Assembly (NCBI GenBank): GCA_034408745.1
Contig: JAWXCM010000364.1
Span: forward strand, 25,487-89,486
DNA length: 64,000 bases
Reading direction: 5' to 3'
Source of the DNA: JAWXCM01 sp034408745
GTDB lineage: Bacteria; Acidobacteriota; Terriglobia; Bryobacterales; Bryobacteraceae
Below the pieces are notes generated by a model, which saw only the letters and a program-made list of their open reading frames with translations, did no database searches and had not been told where the DNA came from. The position numbers and the translations under genes were made by a program. Positions 1 to 8,835 of the stretch are shown here, piece by piece (the stretch's first letter is position 1; each line of letters opens with the position of its first letter).

Positions 1-37
1 TGCTCCCGTGGTGGCGCTCAGGTAAGGCTCGGCCCCG

Positions 38-366
38 CTAATAATGTGTGCGATGTTCGTCCAGTACGTCCCCCGGAGCCAGCGGCAGGTCGGAAACAGC
101 AACCGAACCGCGATAGAAATTAGCGCTCCCGCCCTGATAGTACGGATTGTTGTTGGCGACGGGACTGAAAGTCATGTTCGCAGTCCCCGATGCGACAAGG
201 CTGCCGAGGTTGCCCTGCGAGATGCCTGCCGAATTTCCCATGTGGCGGAAGCAATTGACGGTGGGCCCCCATTGGCGAGTGTCATCCAGGTGCCGGACAT
301 GGTCTGAATAGTCCAGCCGCCCTGGTTTAGAAAATGTGTGTCGTTGGCAATGCCGTTCTGGAACAA
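38..366 (-). pseudogene. Hypothetical protein remnant, frameshifted
   Basis: Two leftward open frames encode what reads as one glycine-, serine- and asparagine-rich protein. The upstream frame (about 366 to 270) runs through TMSGTWMTLANGG. The downstream frame (about 270 to 38) continues as PTVNCFRHMGNSAG and ends at a TAG at 38-40. The switch falls in a run of five G next to CCC near 270, and one extra G would join the frames. The open frame extends upstream to about 430 without a convincing start or signal peptide. No family was recognised. It may be the end of an exported beta-rich protein, or an indel error in the assembly. Confidence 0.35.
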
Positions 367-475
367 GGTGGCACCCGAAACGAATGGTGCGGGAGGTGTC
401 TCATAAGCGAGGGCGAGAGGAAATGAGGGGCAATGGCGCGGCGCCTGGCCGCAAACCTCGTGCTAACATGCTGCC

Positions 476-670
476 GTGACTGAAGAAAAAACGCGGGCCT
501 GCGCTGCCTGCGGACAACCCATACCGCCGAAAGCGAAGCTCGCTGGGGTCAGGGTCGGGAGCGGGCAACTGGCTCTGCTGCTGGGTGGCGAACCGGCGGC
601 GCAGCCCCAGTCGGCCGAAATTTGCCTGTCGTGCCGAATCATCCTTTCGGAGCGGGAGAAGGGCCGATGA
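476..670 (+). CDS. Small zinc-ribbon protein
   Basis: A 64-residue protein starting at GTG. It carries two CxxC knuckles, CAAC near residue 9 and CLSC near residue 50, spaced as in a treble-clef or zinc-ribbon fold. A role in nucleic-acid or protein binding is inferred only from this. Its TGA overlaps the ATG of the following CYTH gene in an ATGA arrangement, so the two are probably translationally coupled. The GTG start gives the first complete frame; no strong ribosome binding site is visible. The function is unknown. Confidence 0.6.
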   Translation: MTEEKTRACAACGQPIPPKAKLAGVRVGSGQLALLLGGEPAAQPQSAEICLSCRIILSEREKGR

Positions 671-1239
671 GCACTGCCGGGGGCGTCGAGACCGAGATCA
701 AGCTCACGGCTCCTGCTGTCGTTGCGGCACGGGAGTTACTGGAATCGAATGGCTTCGTTGAGTCGGCGCCAAGACTTTTCGAAGCCAACAGCGTCTTTGA
801 CACACCGGATTTGGCCCTCCGGAATCGACGCAATTTGCTCCGGCTGAGGCAGGTTGGGGATCGCTGTGTACTGACGTGGAAAGGGCCTGAGATCCCGGGG
901 GTCCATAAATCTCGGCCGGAATCCGAGGTGGAAGTCAGCAGCTGCCAGTCGATGGAGCAAATCATCCACGGGCTGGGCTATCAACTGGTGTTTCGATATG
1001 AGAAATACCGTACAGAATTTCAGATGGCTGGTGGGGACGGAACGGCCACGCTGGACGAAACACCAGTCGGCGTCTACTTCGAACTGGAAGGGCAGGCGGA
1101 GTGGATCGACCAGATTGCCGAACGGCTCGGGTACAGGTCCGCCGATTACATTACGTTAAGCTATTGGGCTTTGTACCTGGAATTCTGTAAACAAAACCTG
1201 ATTCAACCTAAGCACATGGTGTTCGAATCGGGCGGCTAA
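667..1239 (+). CDS. CYTH-domain protein (class IV adenylate cyclase / CyaB-like)
   Basis: A 190-residue CYTH (CyaB-thiamine triphosphatase) domain protein. The N-terminal ETEIKL at residues 8-13 matches the ExExK signature that binds triphosphate and metal in this family. Further charged tunnel-type segments follow: RLRQVGDRCVLTWKG, ExEVEVS, a RYEKYRTEF stretch and a late VYFELEG. Members hydrolyse or cyclise triphosphorylated substrates such as ATP, thiamine triphosphate or inorganic tripolyphosphate, and the sequence does not decide between them. The ATG at 667 overlaps the stop of the zinc-ribbon gene and places the signature near the N-terminus. Cytoplasmic. Confidence 0.85.
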   Translation: MSTAGGVETEIKLTAPAVVAARELLESNGFVESAPRLFEANSVFDTPDLALRNRRNLLRLRQVGDRCVLTWKGPEIPGVHKSRPESEVEVSSCQSMEQIIHGLGYQLVFRYEKYRTEFQMAGGDGTATLDETPVGVYFELEGQAEWIDQIAERLGYRSADYITLSYWALYLEFCKQNLIQPKHMVFESGG

Positions 1240-1300
1240 CACCTTAACTTCGACGGGATAGTACTTAGTACAGAAAGGTACTTGAACCTCCTCCCGCAGG

Positions 1301-1822
1301 ATGGTACGCTCGGTATACCGTCAGCACAGAATTTGCGAGCAATTTGTCGGAAACCGCTGGCCACGGAGAGCCTGTTTGCTAGTTGGTACGTTAATCCTGT
1401 TTGTCCTCACCTTGATTGCCATGTATTGGTTCCGCTATACATGCCAGCTGATTATGAGGACCCAGACCGCGAAGGACTATTCGAGAGTAGTAGCGGAAGC
1501 GAATGGGCTCACGTTTCTGGAAAATCGACGTCGGATCGACAGGGAAAGCAGCGACACGCTCGACCACATCCAGAAGTCGTTGCACCGGGACTACGAGCTG
1601 CTGTGCAGCCTTTTGCGCCACACTACGACCGCCGGGTGCGGCAGCAACACGTTCCAGCGGCTGCTTTTGCGTGCCGACTACATGGTATTTCGGAGCATTT
1701 ACCCAGTAGCGCGTGTCAGCTCCGGCAGTCTTGCCCGCTACGCACTGATTGAGATGACGAGCGTTGTCCGTTATCTGGCGCACTGCATGGGCGAACGTGC
1801 GGCAGTTTTCTACCGAGGTTAG
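1301..1822 (+). CDS. Hypothetical single-pass membrane protein
   Basis: A 173-residue protein with one clear hydrophobic segment at about residues 25-46 (LLVGTLILFVLTLIAMYWF), flanked by arginines on the N-terminal side. The remainder is soluble and rich in Arg and Leu, with a helical appearance. No family was recognised. It starts 60 bases after the CYTH gene in the same direction. It ends tail-to-tail with larE, sharing 4 bases. Confidence 0.6.
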   Translation: MVRSVYRQHRICEQFVGNRWPRRACLLVGTLILFVLTLIAMYWFRYTCQLIMRTQTAKDYSRVVAEANGLTFLENRRRIDRESSDTLDHIQKSLHRDYELLCSLLRHTTTAGCGSNTFQRLLLRADYMVFRSIYPVARVSSGSLARYALIEMTSVVRYLAHCMGERAAVFYRG

Positions 1823-2697
1823 TTCGACGAAGGCTTCAGTTTCAGAACCTCATTCATCGCCCCCTGGCGATATCCTTCCAGATCCAGCGTCACGTAATGG
1901 AAACCCAGCGCTTTAAACACGCGGGTAAATTCGGCTGCCATTTGTAAGCTGAGGGCGCGCTCCATCTCATCAGTCGCGATTTCGAGCCGCACCAACTCAC
2001 CGTGATAGCGCACGCGGAACTGCCGAAACCCGAGCGAGCGCAATGCTTCTTCGCCGCGGTCGACTGTCTGGACGGTTTCCGCAGTTACGGGGGTGCCGTA
2101 AGGGATTCGTGAGCTCAGACAGGCCGACGCGGGTCGATCCCACGTACTGAGTCCAGCCATCTGCGACAGTGCCCGAATTTCCGCTTTGGTTAAGTTCGCC
2201 TCTACGAGCGGAGCCTTCACCTGATGAATGCGGGCGGCCTTCTGCCCGGGACGGTAGTCGCCCAGATCGTCTTTATTGACGCCGTAGACGATGCTCGGGA
2301 TGCCCCGGTCCGCGCCCACTTCTTCGAGCCGGTTAAAGAGTTCGTCCTTGCAATGGAAACAGCGGTCGGCGTTATTGGCGACGTAATCCGGATTGTCGAA
2401 CTCGAACGTGGGAATGTACTCGTGCCGGATGCCCTGTTCGAGGGCGAACTTCTCGGCGTCCCGTTTGTGCGAGTCGGGGATGGAAGCCGAATCGGCGGTA
2501 ATGGCGACCGCGTTCGGGCCGAGCGCCAGATTCGCTGCCCACGCCAGGTACGCCGAATCGGTTCCGCCGGAGTAGGCGACGATTACCGAACCGAGGTCGC
2601 GCAGGATCTGCAGCAGATGCTGCTCTTTATGTTTCAGCAGGGCGGCATCAAAAACCGGGCTGCTCGAGTGACCCAAGATGCCTACCAGGGTAGCCAT
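1819..2697 (-). CDS. larE: ATP-dependent sacrificial sulfur transferase LarE
   Basis: A 292-residue PP-loop protein. LarE activates the nicotinic-acid-derived cofactor of the nickel pincer nucleotide with AMP and donates sulfur to it from its own cysteine. Visible motifs are the PP-loop AYSGGTDSA at residues 41-49, RCFHCKDELF at 112-121, and RPASACLSSRIPYG around residue 193, where the conserved Cys corresponds to the sacrificial cysteine region. The ATG at 2697 was chosen because the 27 extra residues upstream are unlike the family. That start lies inside the 3' end of the upstream receiver-like gene, a 50-base overlap in another frame. No larB, larC or larA is visible nearby, so the cofactor pathway would have to be completed elsewhere. 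Confidence 0.88.
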   Translation of the reverse strand: MATLVGILGHSSSPVFDAALLKHKEQHLLQILRDLGSVIVAYSGGTDSAYLAWAANLALGPNAVAITADSASIPDSHKRDAEKFALEQGIRHEYIPTFEFDNPDYVANNADRCFHCKDELFNRLEEVGADRGIPSIVYGVNKDDLGDYRPGQKAARIHQVKAPLVEANLTKAEIRALSQMAGLSTWDRPASACLSSRIPYGTPVTAETVQTVDRGEEALRSLGFRQFRVRYHGELVRLEIATDEMERALSLQMAAEFTRVFKALGFHYVTLDLEGYRQGAMNEVLKLKPSSN

Positions 2698-3085
2698 GAC
2701 GGTATTGTATCTCCCCAGACGGGTTGAGCTCGGGGTGCGGTGAGTCGTTGGGTTGACTGAGCACGTGGCGGACGACATCGGGGTCCAGCGGAGCGGCCAG
2801 GCAGCCGTCGGCTCCGGCGTCCAAAACCTCTTCCTGGTTGTCGGCTGACCAGTTCCTGGCGATAGCGAAGACCCTTATGTCCGGTTCCGCGCGCCGCAGG
2901 GCTTGCACCACACGAGCGGAGACAACGGCCTCAGCGAAGTTCAGGACCACCACAGAGGCGTCGGACAGTATATGTGTTGCGCGCCTTCCGGCAAGCGAGT
3001 CCAGATGGACCACACGCCCAGGCAGAACCCTTTGCAGCATCCTGCTGTTGGAGTCATCCGGTCCGACGATCAGAAAGTGAGACAT
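2648..3085 (-). CDS. Degenerate receiver-like (CheY-fold) protein
   Basis: A protein of about 145 residues. Its N-terminus MSHFLIVGPDDSNSRML resembles the start of a response-regulator receiver domain, with the acidic pair DD after beta-1. The end, RVFAIARNWS followed by AGADGCLAAPLDPD, resembles the beta-4, alpha-4 and beta-5 region. The strand that should hold the phospho-accepting Asp reads SVVVLNFAE, so the usual Asp is missing and a phosphorylation-independent role is inferred. The ATG at 3085 is preferred over 3097. Its 3' end overlaps larE by 50 bases. Confidence 0.55.
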   Translation of the reverse strand: MSHFLIVGPDDSNSRMLQRVLPGRVVHLDSLAGRRATHILSDASVVVLNFAEAVVSARVVQALRRAEPDIRVFAIARNWSADNQEEVLDAGADGCLAAPLDPDVVRHVLSQPNDSPHPELNPSGEIQYRHGYPGRHLGSLEQPGF

Positions 3086-3133
3086 TGTTGCACCCACTTT
3101 TCTTTTCGTTCCGGGAGGAGCCGGTATTAGGGT

Positions 3134-3913
3134 TTATTTCAGGTAGCCGATGGAGACCAGGAACGCATCCATCTGGCCCATCGTCTTGCCGAGCCATGGC
3201 TCGGTGTTGAAGAACCCGTGCTTCTGGCCGGGTGCGGTCTCCAGTTCGCAACGATTACCTGCCTCGCGCATCTTGCCGCAAAAATCGACCACGGTTTGCC
3301 AGGGGACGGTGGTGTCGGCGTCTCCATGAAAAATAATGGTCGGACCGACTTTGGAGCGAACGTGCGCGGCGGGCGAGATGGCTGCCATTTCTGCCCGGCG
3401 AGACAGGTCGACAGCAGGGTTGAAGAGCAGAAGTGCCGAGGGCCGGGGCTGTGACTTCGGCGCGGGAAGCAAAAGAGCGGCCGCGGCAAGGTGACCGCCC
3501 GCCGACCCGCCGCCCGCCGCGATACGCGCAGGATCGATCTTTAGCTCCGCTGCGTGGGCGTGCACCCACGCGATGGCCGCGTTCGCGTCGTCCACGGCGT
3601 CTGCCGGTTTGGTCTGGTGGCGATTCCTCACCCGGTAATCCGCCACGATGCCGATCATTCCGCGCTTCGCCAGATACTCCGAGTGGGGCGCAAACTGTGT
3701 GATCTTGCCGTTAGTCCAGCCACCGCCAAAGAAGAACACGGCCGCAGGAAAAGGACCGTCGCCGGAGGCTGGTGTGAACACGTGCAGTCGAAGCTCCCCC
3801 TGCGGGGTTGTGCGGTACACAAATGACTTCGCGCCTGGGAGTGTGGTGGGTTGCGGCGCTACTGCCGGGGCCTGAAAGAGCAGAAACATCGAAGCGATTG
3901 TGGGAAGAAGCAT
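3134..3913 (-). CDS. Alpha/beta hydrolase (HSL-type esterase/lipase), exported
   Basis: A 259-residue hydrolase beginning MLLPTIASMFLLFQAP, a short hydrophobic signal-like segment. Family motifs in order are the oxyanion-hole FFFGGGW, the nucleophile elbow GGGSAGGHLA, the acid region FHGDADTTVPW and the catalytic His in GQKHGFFN. The likely activity is hydrolysis of a carboxylic ester in the periplasm. The ATG at 3913 was chosen since the upstream 64 codons look non-coding. It is divergent from the DUF362 gene with only 32 bases between starts, so promoters must overlap. Confidence 0.8.
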   Translation of the reverse strand: MLLPTIASMFLLFQAPAVAPQPTTLPGAKSFVYRTTPQGELRLHVFTPASGDGPFPAAVFFFGGGWTNGKITQFAPHSEYLAKRGMIGIVADYRVRNRHQTKPADAVDDANAAIAWVHAHAAELKIDPARIAAGGGSAGGHLAAAALLLPAPKSQPRPSALLLFNPAVDLSRRAEMAAISPAAHVRSKVGPTIIFHGDADTTVPWQTVVDFCGKMREAGNRCELETAPGQKHGFFNTEPWLGKTMGQMDAFLVSIGYLK

Positions 3914-3945
3914 CGAACACAGTATATTCCCGCTACACTGAGAGC

Positions 3946-5067
3946 ATGACCCGGCGTGAGCTACTGGTACTAGCCTCGTCTGCACCCCTGCTACGGGCAA
4001 AGGAAGCTCCGGCATCCCCGGTGGCGATTGCGCGCTGCGCATCGTACACAGAGGATCTGGCTGCCGTCCTGGGCCGTATGTTCGACCAGACAGGCGGGCT
4101 CGCAAAACTTGTTGCGAACAAGACCGTCACGATCAAGCTGAATCTGACTGGAAGCCCCGGTTTGCGGTTCGAGGGCAAACCTCTCGGTGTTACGCATTAC
4201 ACGCACCCAAAGACCATTGAAGCGATGCTTCATCTGATGGGGCGCGCAGGAGCCAGGCGCGTCCGGCTTGTCGAGAGCGCGTGGGGTACCGGTGGCCCGC
4301 TGGAAGAGTACATGCTCGACAGCGGCTGGAATGTGCGCTCGCTGCAGAATGCGGCGCCGAAAGTCGAGTTCGAGAATACGAACGCTAAGGGCACCAGCAA
4401 GGGTTACCAGCGATTCCAGGTGCCGGGTGGCGGGCTGGTTTTCCCTGCGTATGAGCTGAACCGGGCCTACGGCGATACCGACGTTTTTGTCTCAATGGCG
4501 AAGCTCAAGAATCATGCGACGTGCGGGATTACGCTGTCGATGAAGAACTGCTTCGGCAACACTCCCGCTTCAATTTACGGAGACGACGCAGGGGTTGATG
4601 AGCCTAACGAAAGCCCTGCGAAGGGGCGCGTCAACGTGTGCCACTTCGGCAAGCGCCAGCCCGCGAAAATTGCGCCCTCCGAGCGCGACATTGCGTCGAG
4701 CCGCGAGCCGGAATACCGCATGCCGCGCATCACGGCGGAACTGAATGCCGCGCGTCCGGTGGATATTGCATTTGTCGACGGTATCGAGACCATAACGGGT
4801 GGCGAAGGACCCTGGATTAAGGGCCTGCGGTACGTCAGGCCGGGCGTGTTGATCCTGGGTACGAACGCGGTGTGCACCGACACGGTTGGCACGGCGGTGA
4901 TGGGTTACGATCCGCGCGCGCCGCGGGGCACGGCACCTTTTGCGAAGTGCGACAACATGCTGCTGCTGGCCGAGCAACTCGGAACCGGCTCGGCCGATCT
5001 CAAGAAAATCGAAGTGCGGGGGCTGTCGATTGACGAGGCCCGGTTCGCCTTCCCGAAGCAGGCTTAG
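3946..5067 (+). CDS. DUF362 domain-containing protein, Tat-type leader
   Basis: A 373-residue protein with an N-terminus MTRRELLVLASSAPLL that resembles a twin-arginine leader. The body matches DUF362: VTIKLNLTGSP, a TIEAMLHLMGRAGARRV stretch, MAKLKNHATCGITLSMKN, and a late DTVGTAVMGYDP. These proteins are often annotated as iron-sulfur or metal-related, but their biochemical function is not settled. The ATG at 3946 fits the leader; upstream codons run into the divergent esterase promoter. miaB begins 6 bases after its stop, suggesting one transcript. Confidence 0.8.
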   Translation: MTRRELLVLASSAPLLRAKEAPASPVAIARCASYTEDLAAVLGRMFDQTGGLAKLVANKTVTIKLNLTGSPGLRFEGKPLGVTHYTHPKTIEAMLHLMGRAGARRVRLVESAWGTGGPLEEYMLDSGWNVRSLQNAAPKVEFENTNAKGTSKGYQRFQVPGGGLVFPAYELNRAYGDTDVFVSMAKLKNHATCGITLSMKNCFGNTPASIYGDDAGVDEPNESPAKGRVNVCHFGKRQPAKIAPSERDIASSREPEYRMPRITAELNAARPVDIAFVDGIETITGGEGPWIKGLRYVRPGVLILGTNAVCTDTVGTAVMGYDPRAPRGTAPFAKCDNMLLLAEQLGTGSADLKKIEVRGLSIDEARFAFPKQA

Positions 5068-5073
5068 ACCAGA

Positions 5074-6393
5074 ATGATGAAGAAGTTCTACATCGAGACA
5101 TTTGGCTGCCAGATGAATGCGCACGATTCGGAAAAGGTCATCGGCACATTGCTGGCGCGGGGCTACGAGCAAACTGAAACGCCGGCTGAGGCCGACCTGC
5201 TGCTCTACAACACGTGTAGCATCCGGGATAAAGCCGAGCAGAAGGTCTTCCACAGGCTGGACCAGTTCAAGCGGGAGCATAAGGGCAAGACGTTTGGCGT
5301 GCTCGGCTGCGTCGCCCAGCAGGAAGGCGAGAAGATCTTCGACCGGGCTCCGCATGTCGACCTGGTGTGCGGGTCGGCCAGCTATAACAAGCTGCCGGAA
5401 ATGCTGATTCAGCTGGAGTCGGGTGCGAAGCGGGTTACGGGCCTAAGCCTCGACACCGACGAGACCTTCGAAACACCTTTGACCCGCCGCGACAACCCGT
5501 ACCGCGCGTTCCTCACGATCATTGAGGGCTGCGACAAATCCTGCGCTTACTGCGTGGTACCGTTTACGCGCGGGCCTGAACGAAGCCGCACCTCGGACAG
5601 CGTCCTGCGCGAGAGCTTCGAACTTTCCAGCATGGGCTACACGGAGATCATGCTGCTCGGGCAGAACGTCAACAGCTATCGCGATCCCTCGCCGGCGGGG
5701 CTCGACTTTGCGGCGCTGCTGCGGGCGGTCGGCCAGGTCCCGGGCATTCGTCGGGTTCGGTTCACCACTTCGCACCCGCGCGACTTCCAGAAGGACATCA
5801 TCGACGCTATCGGTGAGAACGAATCGCTCTGCAACCACGTGCATTTACCGGTGCAGTCAGGCTCGTCGGAGGTATTGGCGCGTATGCTGCGGCAGTATAC
5901 CCGCGACGAGTACATGCGCCGCATTGACTGGATGAAGAACGCGAAACGCGACATCGCCATCACCACCGATATCATCGTCGGCTTCCCGGGCGAGACCGAC
6001 AAGGACTTCGAAGCCACGCTCCGGTTGCTGGACGAGGTGCAGTTCGAGTCGATGTTCTCCTTCAAGTACTCGAAGCGCCCCAACACCCCTGCGCTGCAAT
6101 ATGAGGATCACCTTCCCGAAGAGGAGAAGCAGCGTCGGCTTCTAATCCTGCAGGAGAAGCAGCGTCAGATCCAGATTCGGCGCAATGCGGCCTATGTCGG
6201 CCAGGTCCATGAGGTGTTGGTGGAGACCTTCAATTCCGCCACGCAGCAGTGGGTTGGCAAGACATCGCAGCACAAACCACTCAATTTCACCCACGTCTCG
6301 CAGGGCCCGGAGGCGGCACTGCAGGGAACCTATCTGCCCGTTCGCGTCACTCGAGCCGGTCCCAACTCTCTGGTGGGCGAGAGCCTGCAATAA
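5074..6393 (+). CDS. miaB: tRNA-2-methylthio-N6-dimethylallyladenosine synthase MiaB
   Basis: A 439-residue radical SAM methylthiotransferase that converts i6A37 to ms2i6A37 in tRNAs reading UNN codons. Cys12, Cys48 and Cys79 in GCQMN, NTCSIR and GCVAQQ bind the auxiliary 4Fe-4S cluster. CDKSCAYC (Cys153, 157, 160) binds the radical SAM cluster. GPERSR, the LLGQNVNSY loop and a C-terminal TRAM-like domain (VLVETFN onward) follow. Length and motif order are typical of MiaB. A second ATG directly follows the first, so the start could be 5077. The bifunctional-nuclease-family gene lies 17 bases downstream. Confidence 0.95.
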   Translation: MMKKFYIETFGCQMNAHDSEKVIGTLLARGYEQTETPAEADLLLYNTCSIRDKAEQKVFHRLDQFKREHKGKTFGVLGCVAQQEGEKIFDRAPHVDLVCGSASYNKLPEMLIQLESGAKRVTGLSLDTDETFETPLTRRDNPYRAFLTIIEGCDKSCAYCVVPFTRGPERSRTSDSVLRESFELSSMGYTEIMLLGQNVNSYRDPSPAGLDFAALLRAVGQVPGIRRVRFTTSHPRDFQKDIIDAIGENESLCNHVHLPVQSGSSEVLARMLRQYTRDEYMRRIDWMKNAKRDIAITTDIIVGFPGETDKDFEATLRLLDEVQFESMFSFKYSKRPNTPALQYEDHLPEEEKQRRLLILQEKQRQIQIRRNAAYVGQVHEVLVETFNSATQQWVGKTSQHKPLNFTHVSQGPEAALQGTYLPVRVTRAGPNSLVGESLQ

Positions 6394-6410
6394 TCGGAAC
6401 AGGAGCGTAC

Positions 6411-6896
6411 ATGGAAGTCGAAATGAAGATCCGCGGTCTGACGATGGATCCGGTCACGCAGATGCCGATTGTCGTGCTGAAAGACGTGAACGGAAACACA
6501 GTGCTCCCTATCTGGGTCGGGATCTTCGAAGCCAACGCAATTGCGTTGGAAATCGAGAAGGTCTCCACTCCGCGGCCCATGACCCACGATCTCATCAAGA
6601 CCGTGCTTATGGGCCTTGATGCCGGCGTCCGCAAGGTTGTTGTTTCCGACCTTAAGGACGATACGTTCTATGCCGTCATCTGGCTGGAGAAGAACGGGGA
6701 ACTCATCAGCGTCGATTCCCGCCCGAGCGACGCCCTCGCGCTCGCTTTACGGCTGGATTGTCCGATCTACGTGGATGATTCGGTGCTGAAGAATTCAAAG
6801 CAGACCACGACTGTAAATGAGCGAGTGCAGAGCGAAGAACTGCGCAAATGGCTGGAGAATCTCGGTGACGAGGATCTTGGCCGATACAAGATGTAA
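6411..6896 (+). CDS. Bifunctional nuclease (BFN/DUF151) family protein
   Basis: A 161-residue protein of the DUF151/bifunctional nuclease family. Conserved features are GLTMDPVTQMPIVVLKD, LPIWVGIFEANAIALEIE, RPMTHDLIKTVL and the SRPSDALALALRLDCPIYVDD block. A plant member has been reported to cleave DNA and RNA; bacterial roles are poorly known. The start at 6411 is supported by AGGAG about 6 bases upstream and by the family's usual N-terminus. In this window it follows miaB, and its TAA overlaps the ATG of the next small gene. Confidence 0.88.
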   Translation: MEVEMKIRGLTMDPVTQMPIVVLKDVNGNTVLPIWVGIFEANAIALEIEKVSTPRPMTHDLIKTVLMGLDAGVRKVVVSDLKDDTFYAVIWLEKNGELISVDSRPSDALALALRLDCPIYVDDSVLKNSKQTTTVNERVQSEELRKWLENLGDEDLGRYKM

Positions 6897-7204
6897 TGCC
6901 GCCGGAATACTTACTTCAAAACCTCGCGGGAGCAGGCATCAACCTGCTCCCGATTGATTTGGACCGTCACGTCATGTTCGAACGCGACGGCTTTGTGGCG
7001 CTGGTGGAACGGCGCCGGGACAACGCACTCGGCAACGTGGGAGCGGCGGGTCTGCTTACCGAGACTGGCCTTGCCCCGCTGGTGTGGCGGGGAGACGTCC
7101 CGGCGTTCGCAGGCAAGGCTGGAGACCGTGTGGCGACCCCGGAGCAGGTCGACGGATTGCGACGCTTTCAGAACGATTTGGAATCCGCTCTGCGTCACGT
7201 CTGA
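6896..7204 (+). CDS. Hypothetical protein coupled to the BFN gene
   Basis: A 102-residue protein whose ATG overlaps the BFN-family stop (TAATG), so it is probably translated by re-initiation. The sequence reads as a compact mixed alpha/beta domain with MFERDGFVALVERR, a GLLTETGLAPLVWRG stretch and a helical tail. No cysteines, no signal peptide and no membrane segment are present. The family was not recognised. The tight coupling argues it is a real gene. Confidence 0.55.
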   Translation: MPPEYLLQNLAGAGINLLPIDLDRHVMFERDGFVALVERRRDNALGNVGAAGLLTETGLAPLVWRGDVPAFAGKAGDRVATPEQVDGLRRFQNDLESALRHV

Positions 7205-7281
7205 AACGGCTTCACAGTCCCAGCGGGTAAAGAATCGTTAGGTGCGCTAACCAGATCCGTTTGGACGCGTATTTAATTGTG

Positions 7282-7506
7282 ATGAGACTGAGGGGATGGA
7301 GACAAATAACGGTCGGACTGGTGCTGGCCGGGGCCGGAATGTTGATGACCACTCCGCTGCCGTCACAGGCTCTGGTGTTTGCGCGGGAATTCGAACGAAG
7401 CGGGAAGGGAACGGCGCAGGTGAGTTTGCAGGAGAGGGTGGTTTACAGCCTGCTGGAAGCTACTGAGCAGACGGCAAACCACCCAAATCGCTGCAACACT
7501 ATCTAA
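7282..7506 (+). CDS. Small putative exported protein
   Basis: A possible 74-residue protein. MRLRGWRQITVGLVLAGAG followed by SQALVF looks like a signal peptide with an A-L-V type cleavage zone, leaving a short polar mature part. There is no clear ribosome binding site, and a TTG start at 7261 is also open. It ends exactly where the convergent gene at 7507 ends. No homologous family was recognised, so it could be a chance open frame. Confidence 0.35.
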   Translation: MRLRGWRQITVGLVLAGAGMLMTTPLPSQALVFAREFERSGKGTAQVSLQERVVYSLLEATEQTANHPNRCNTI

Positions 7507-8835
7507 CTACTTCCTTTTGGCGGCGCCGGGCTTCCTGGCTGCGGCGGGACGTTTGGCCGGGGCTGCAGCCGCGGGCCAGCCCTTAAGGTCCTTCTTCTCG
7601 ACTTCCATGACCACCATGAACGGCTCTTTGGTGTAGCTCTTCGCCACGCCGGAGATGGTGAGCTCGGTGCCGGGTTCGGCCTTGCCAGCCAGTGGAGCGT
7701 CGAGTTGCAGGGTCATCTCTGGAGTGGTCTTGTCGGCGACTGCCACGATCAGCTCTTTGTTGCTCTTCTGCTCCACCAGTGAGACCGTCAGCTTCGGTGT
7801 ACCGTCAGCACCGGGGATACCAAAGCCAGCGTCCTTCATGCCCGCTTCCCAGTACTGCGCACCGTTGGCGCCCTGGAGTTCTTCCTTCACGCGCTTCCAC
7901 AGCGCGAGCTGCGGATTGGCCTTGGCGGCGTCCTGCTCCTGCGCGATCTTTTCGGTCTGAACGTCTGTAACGCTCTTGATCTTGAAGTCGGCCGGGGGAA
8001 GTGGCTGAGCTTTAGCGAGCTTCTTGAGATCTTCCAGGCCGGAATCATCGCCGTGATAGCCGGCGTAGGCTTTCTTCAGGTAGCTGTCCACCTGCGTGCG
8101 TCCCTGGGCACCCATCGCGCCCGGACCGTCATAGGCTACCGCGCGGGCCACATGGAACAGACCGAGCGGGTAAAGTTCCACCTTCTTCATGCCCATGACT
8201 GTCTGTCCGAGCCAGTAAGAAACGTCGCCCTGAGCCGCGTTCTTTCCGAGCGATTTTGTGAAATTGGTCTGCGCGCCAGGAGCGTCCTTCCGAACCATTG
8301 CAATCCAGCCGAGAGTCTTGTACGACTGTGCTTCGGCGATGTCCTTCTGCTGCGCCCACTGCTGATCCGTCATCTGGGCGGGCTTCTTCGAAGCCTCAAA
8401 AATGGTTCCCAGCTGGCTCAAAATCCCGTTGGCGGCCTTCTCACCCATATCCAGCGCTTCCGGGCTGGTGTTGGCGAGGACGGGCGTGAAATAGGAAATC
8501 ATGCTCAGTGCCAGCGCGTCGGCCGGATCGACGGCCAACACATCTTTTGCAGCCGTGTAGATGTTCGCCGACTGTCCCAGAGCCTGGTAGGTCTGCAGAT
8601 ACATCGCGGCGCGGAGCTTTTTAAAATCCGACCCCGGGTATTTTTCTTTCCACTGATTCAGCAGAGCGATCTTCTTGGTCGCGTCCGCTTCTTTGCCGAC
8701 GGATTCGACAAGGTCATACTCGGCGCGGTCTTTCCACTGAGGTTGACCCTGCGCAGGAGCCTGAGCCCACATCGTCGCGCAAAGCATGGCCGTCATCGCG
8801 GCTCTGCCAATTACTCTCTTAAAACTAACCAGCAC
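7507..8835 (-). CDS. Exported TPR-like repeat protein
   Basis: A 442-residue protein starting at GTG (8835), chosen because GGGAGG lies 6 bases upstream. Residues 1-25 form a signal peptide: FKR, then a hydrophobic stretch and a WAQA cleavage zone. The mature part is helical with TPR-like pairs: KKIALLNQWKEKYP, LRAAMYLQTYQALGQ, AQSYKTLGWIAMVRKDAPGA and NFTKSLGKNAAQGDV. A C-terminal beta-region (KLTVSLVEQ onward) precedes a lysine/alanine-rich basic tail. It probably acts as a periplasmic scaffold; no enzymatic motif is present. Confidence 0.75.
   Translation of the reverse strand: MLVSFKRVIGRAAMTAMLCATMWAQAPAQGQPQWKDRAEYDLVESVGKEADATKKIALLNQWKEKYPGSDFKKLRAAMYLQTYQALGQSANIYTAAKDVLAVDPADALALSMISYFTPVLANTSPEALDMGEKAANGILSQLGTIFEASKKPAQMTDQQWAQQKDIAEAQSYKTLGWIAMVRKDAPGAQTNFTKSLGKNAAQGDVSYWLGQTVMGMKKVELYPLGLFHVARAVAYDGPGAMGAQGRTQVDSYLKKAYAGYHGDDSGLEDLKKLAKAQPLPPADFKIKSVTDVQTEKIAQEQDAAKANPQLALWKRVKEELQGANGAQYWEAGMKDAGFGIPGADGTPKLTVSLVEQKSNKELIVAVADKTTPEMTLQLDAPLAGKAEPGTELTISGVAKSYTKEPFMVVMEVEKKDLKGWPAAAAPAKRPAAARKPGAAKRK

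Noticed and set aside
4570..5355. Long leftward open frame opposite the DUF362 and miaB genes
   Set aside because: It is antisense to two well-supported genes, has no family features and its composition is that of a codon-position shadow.
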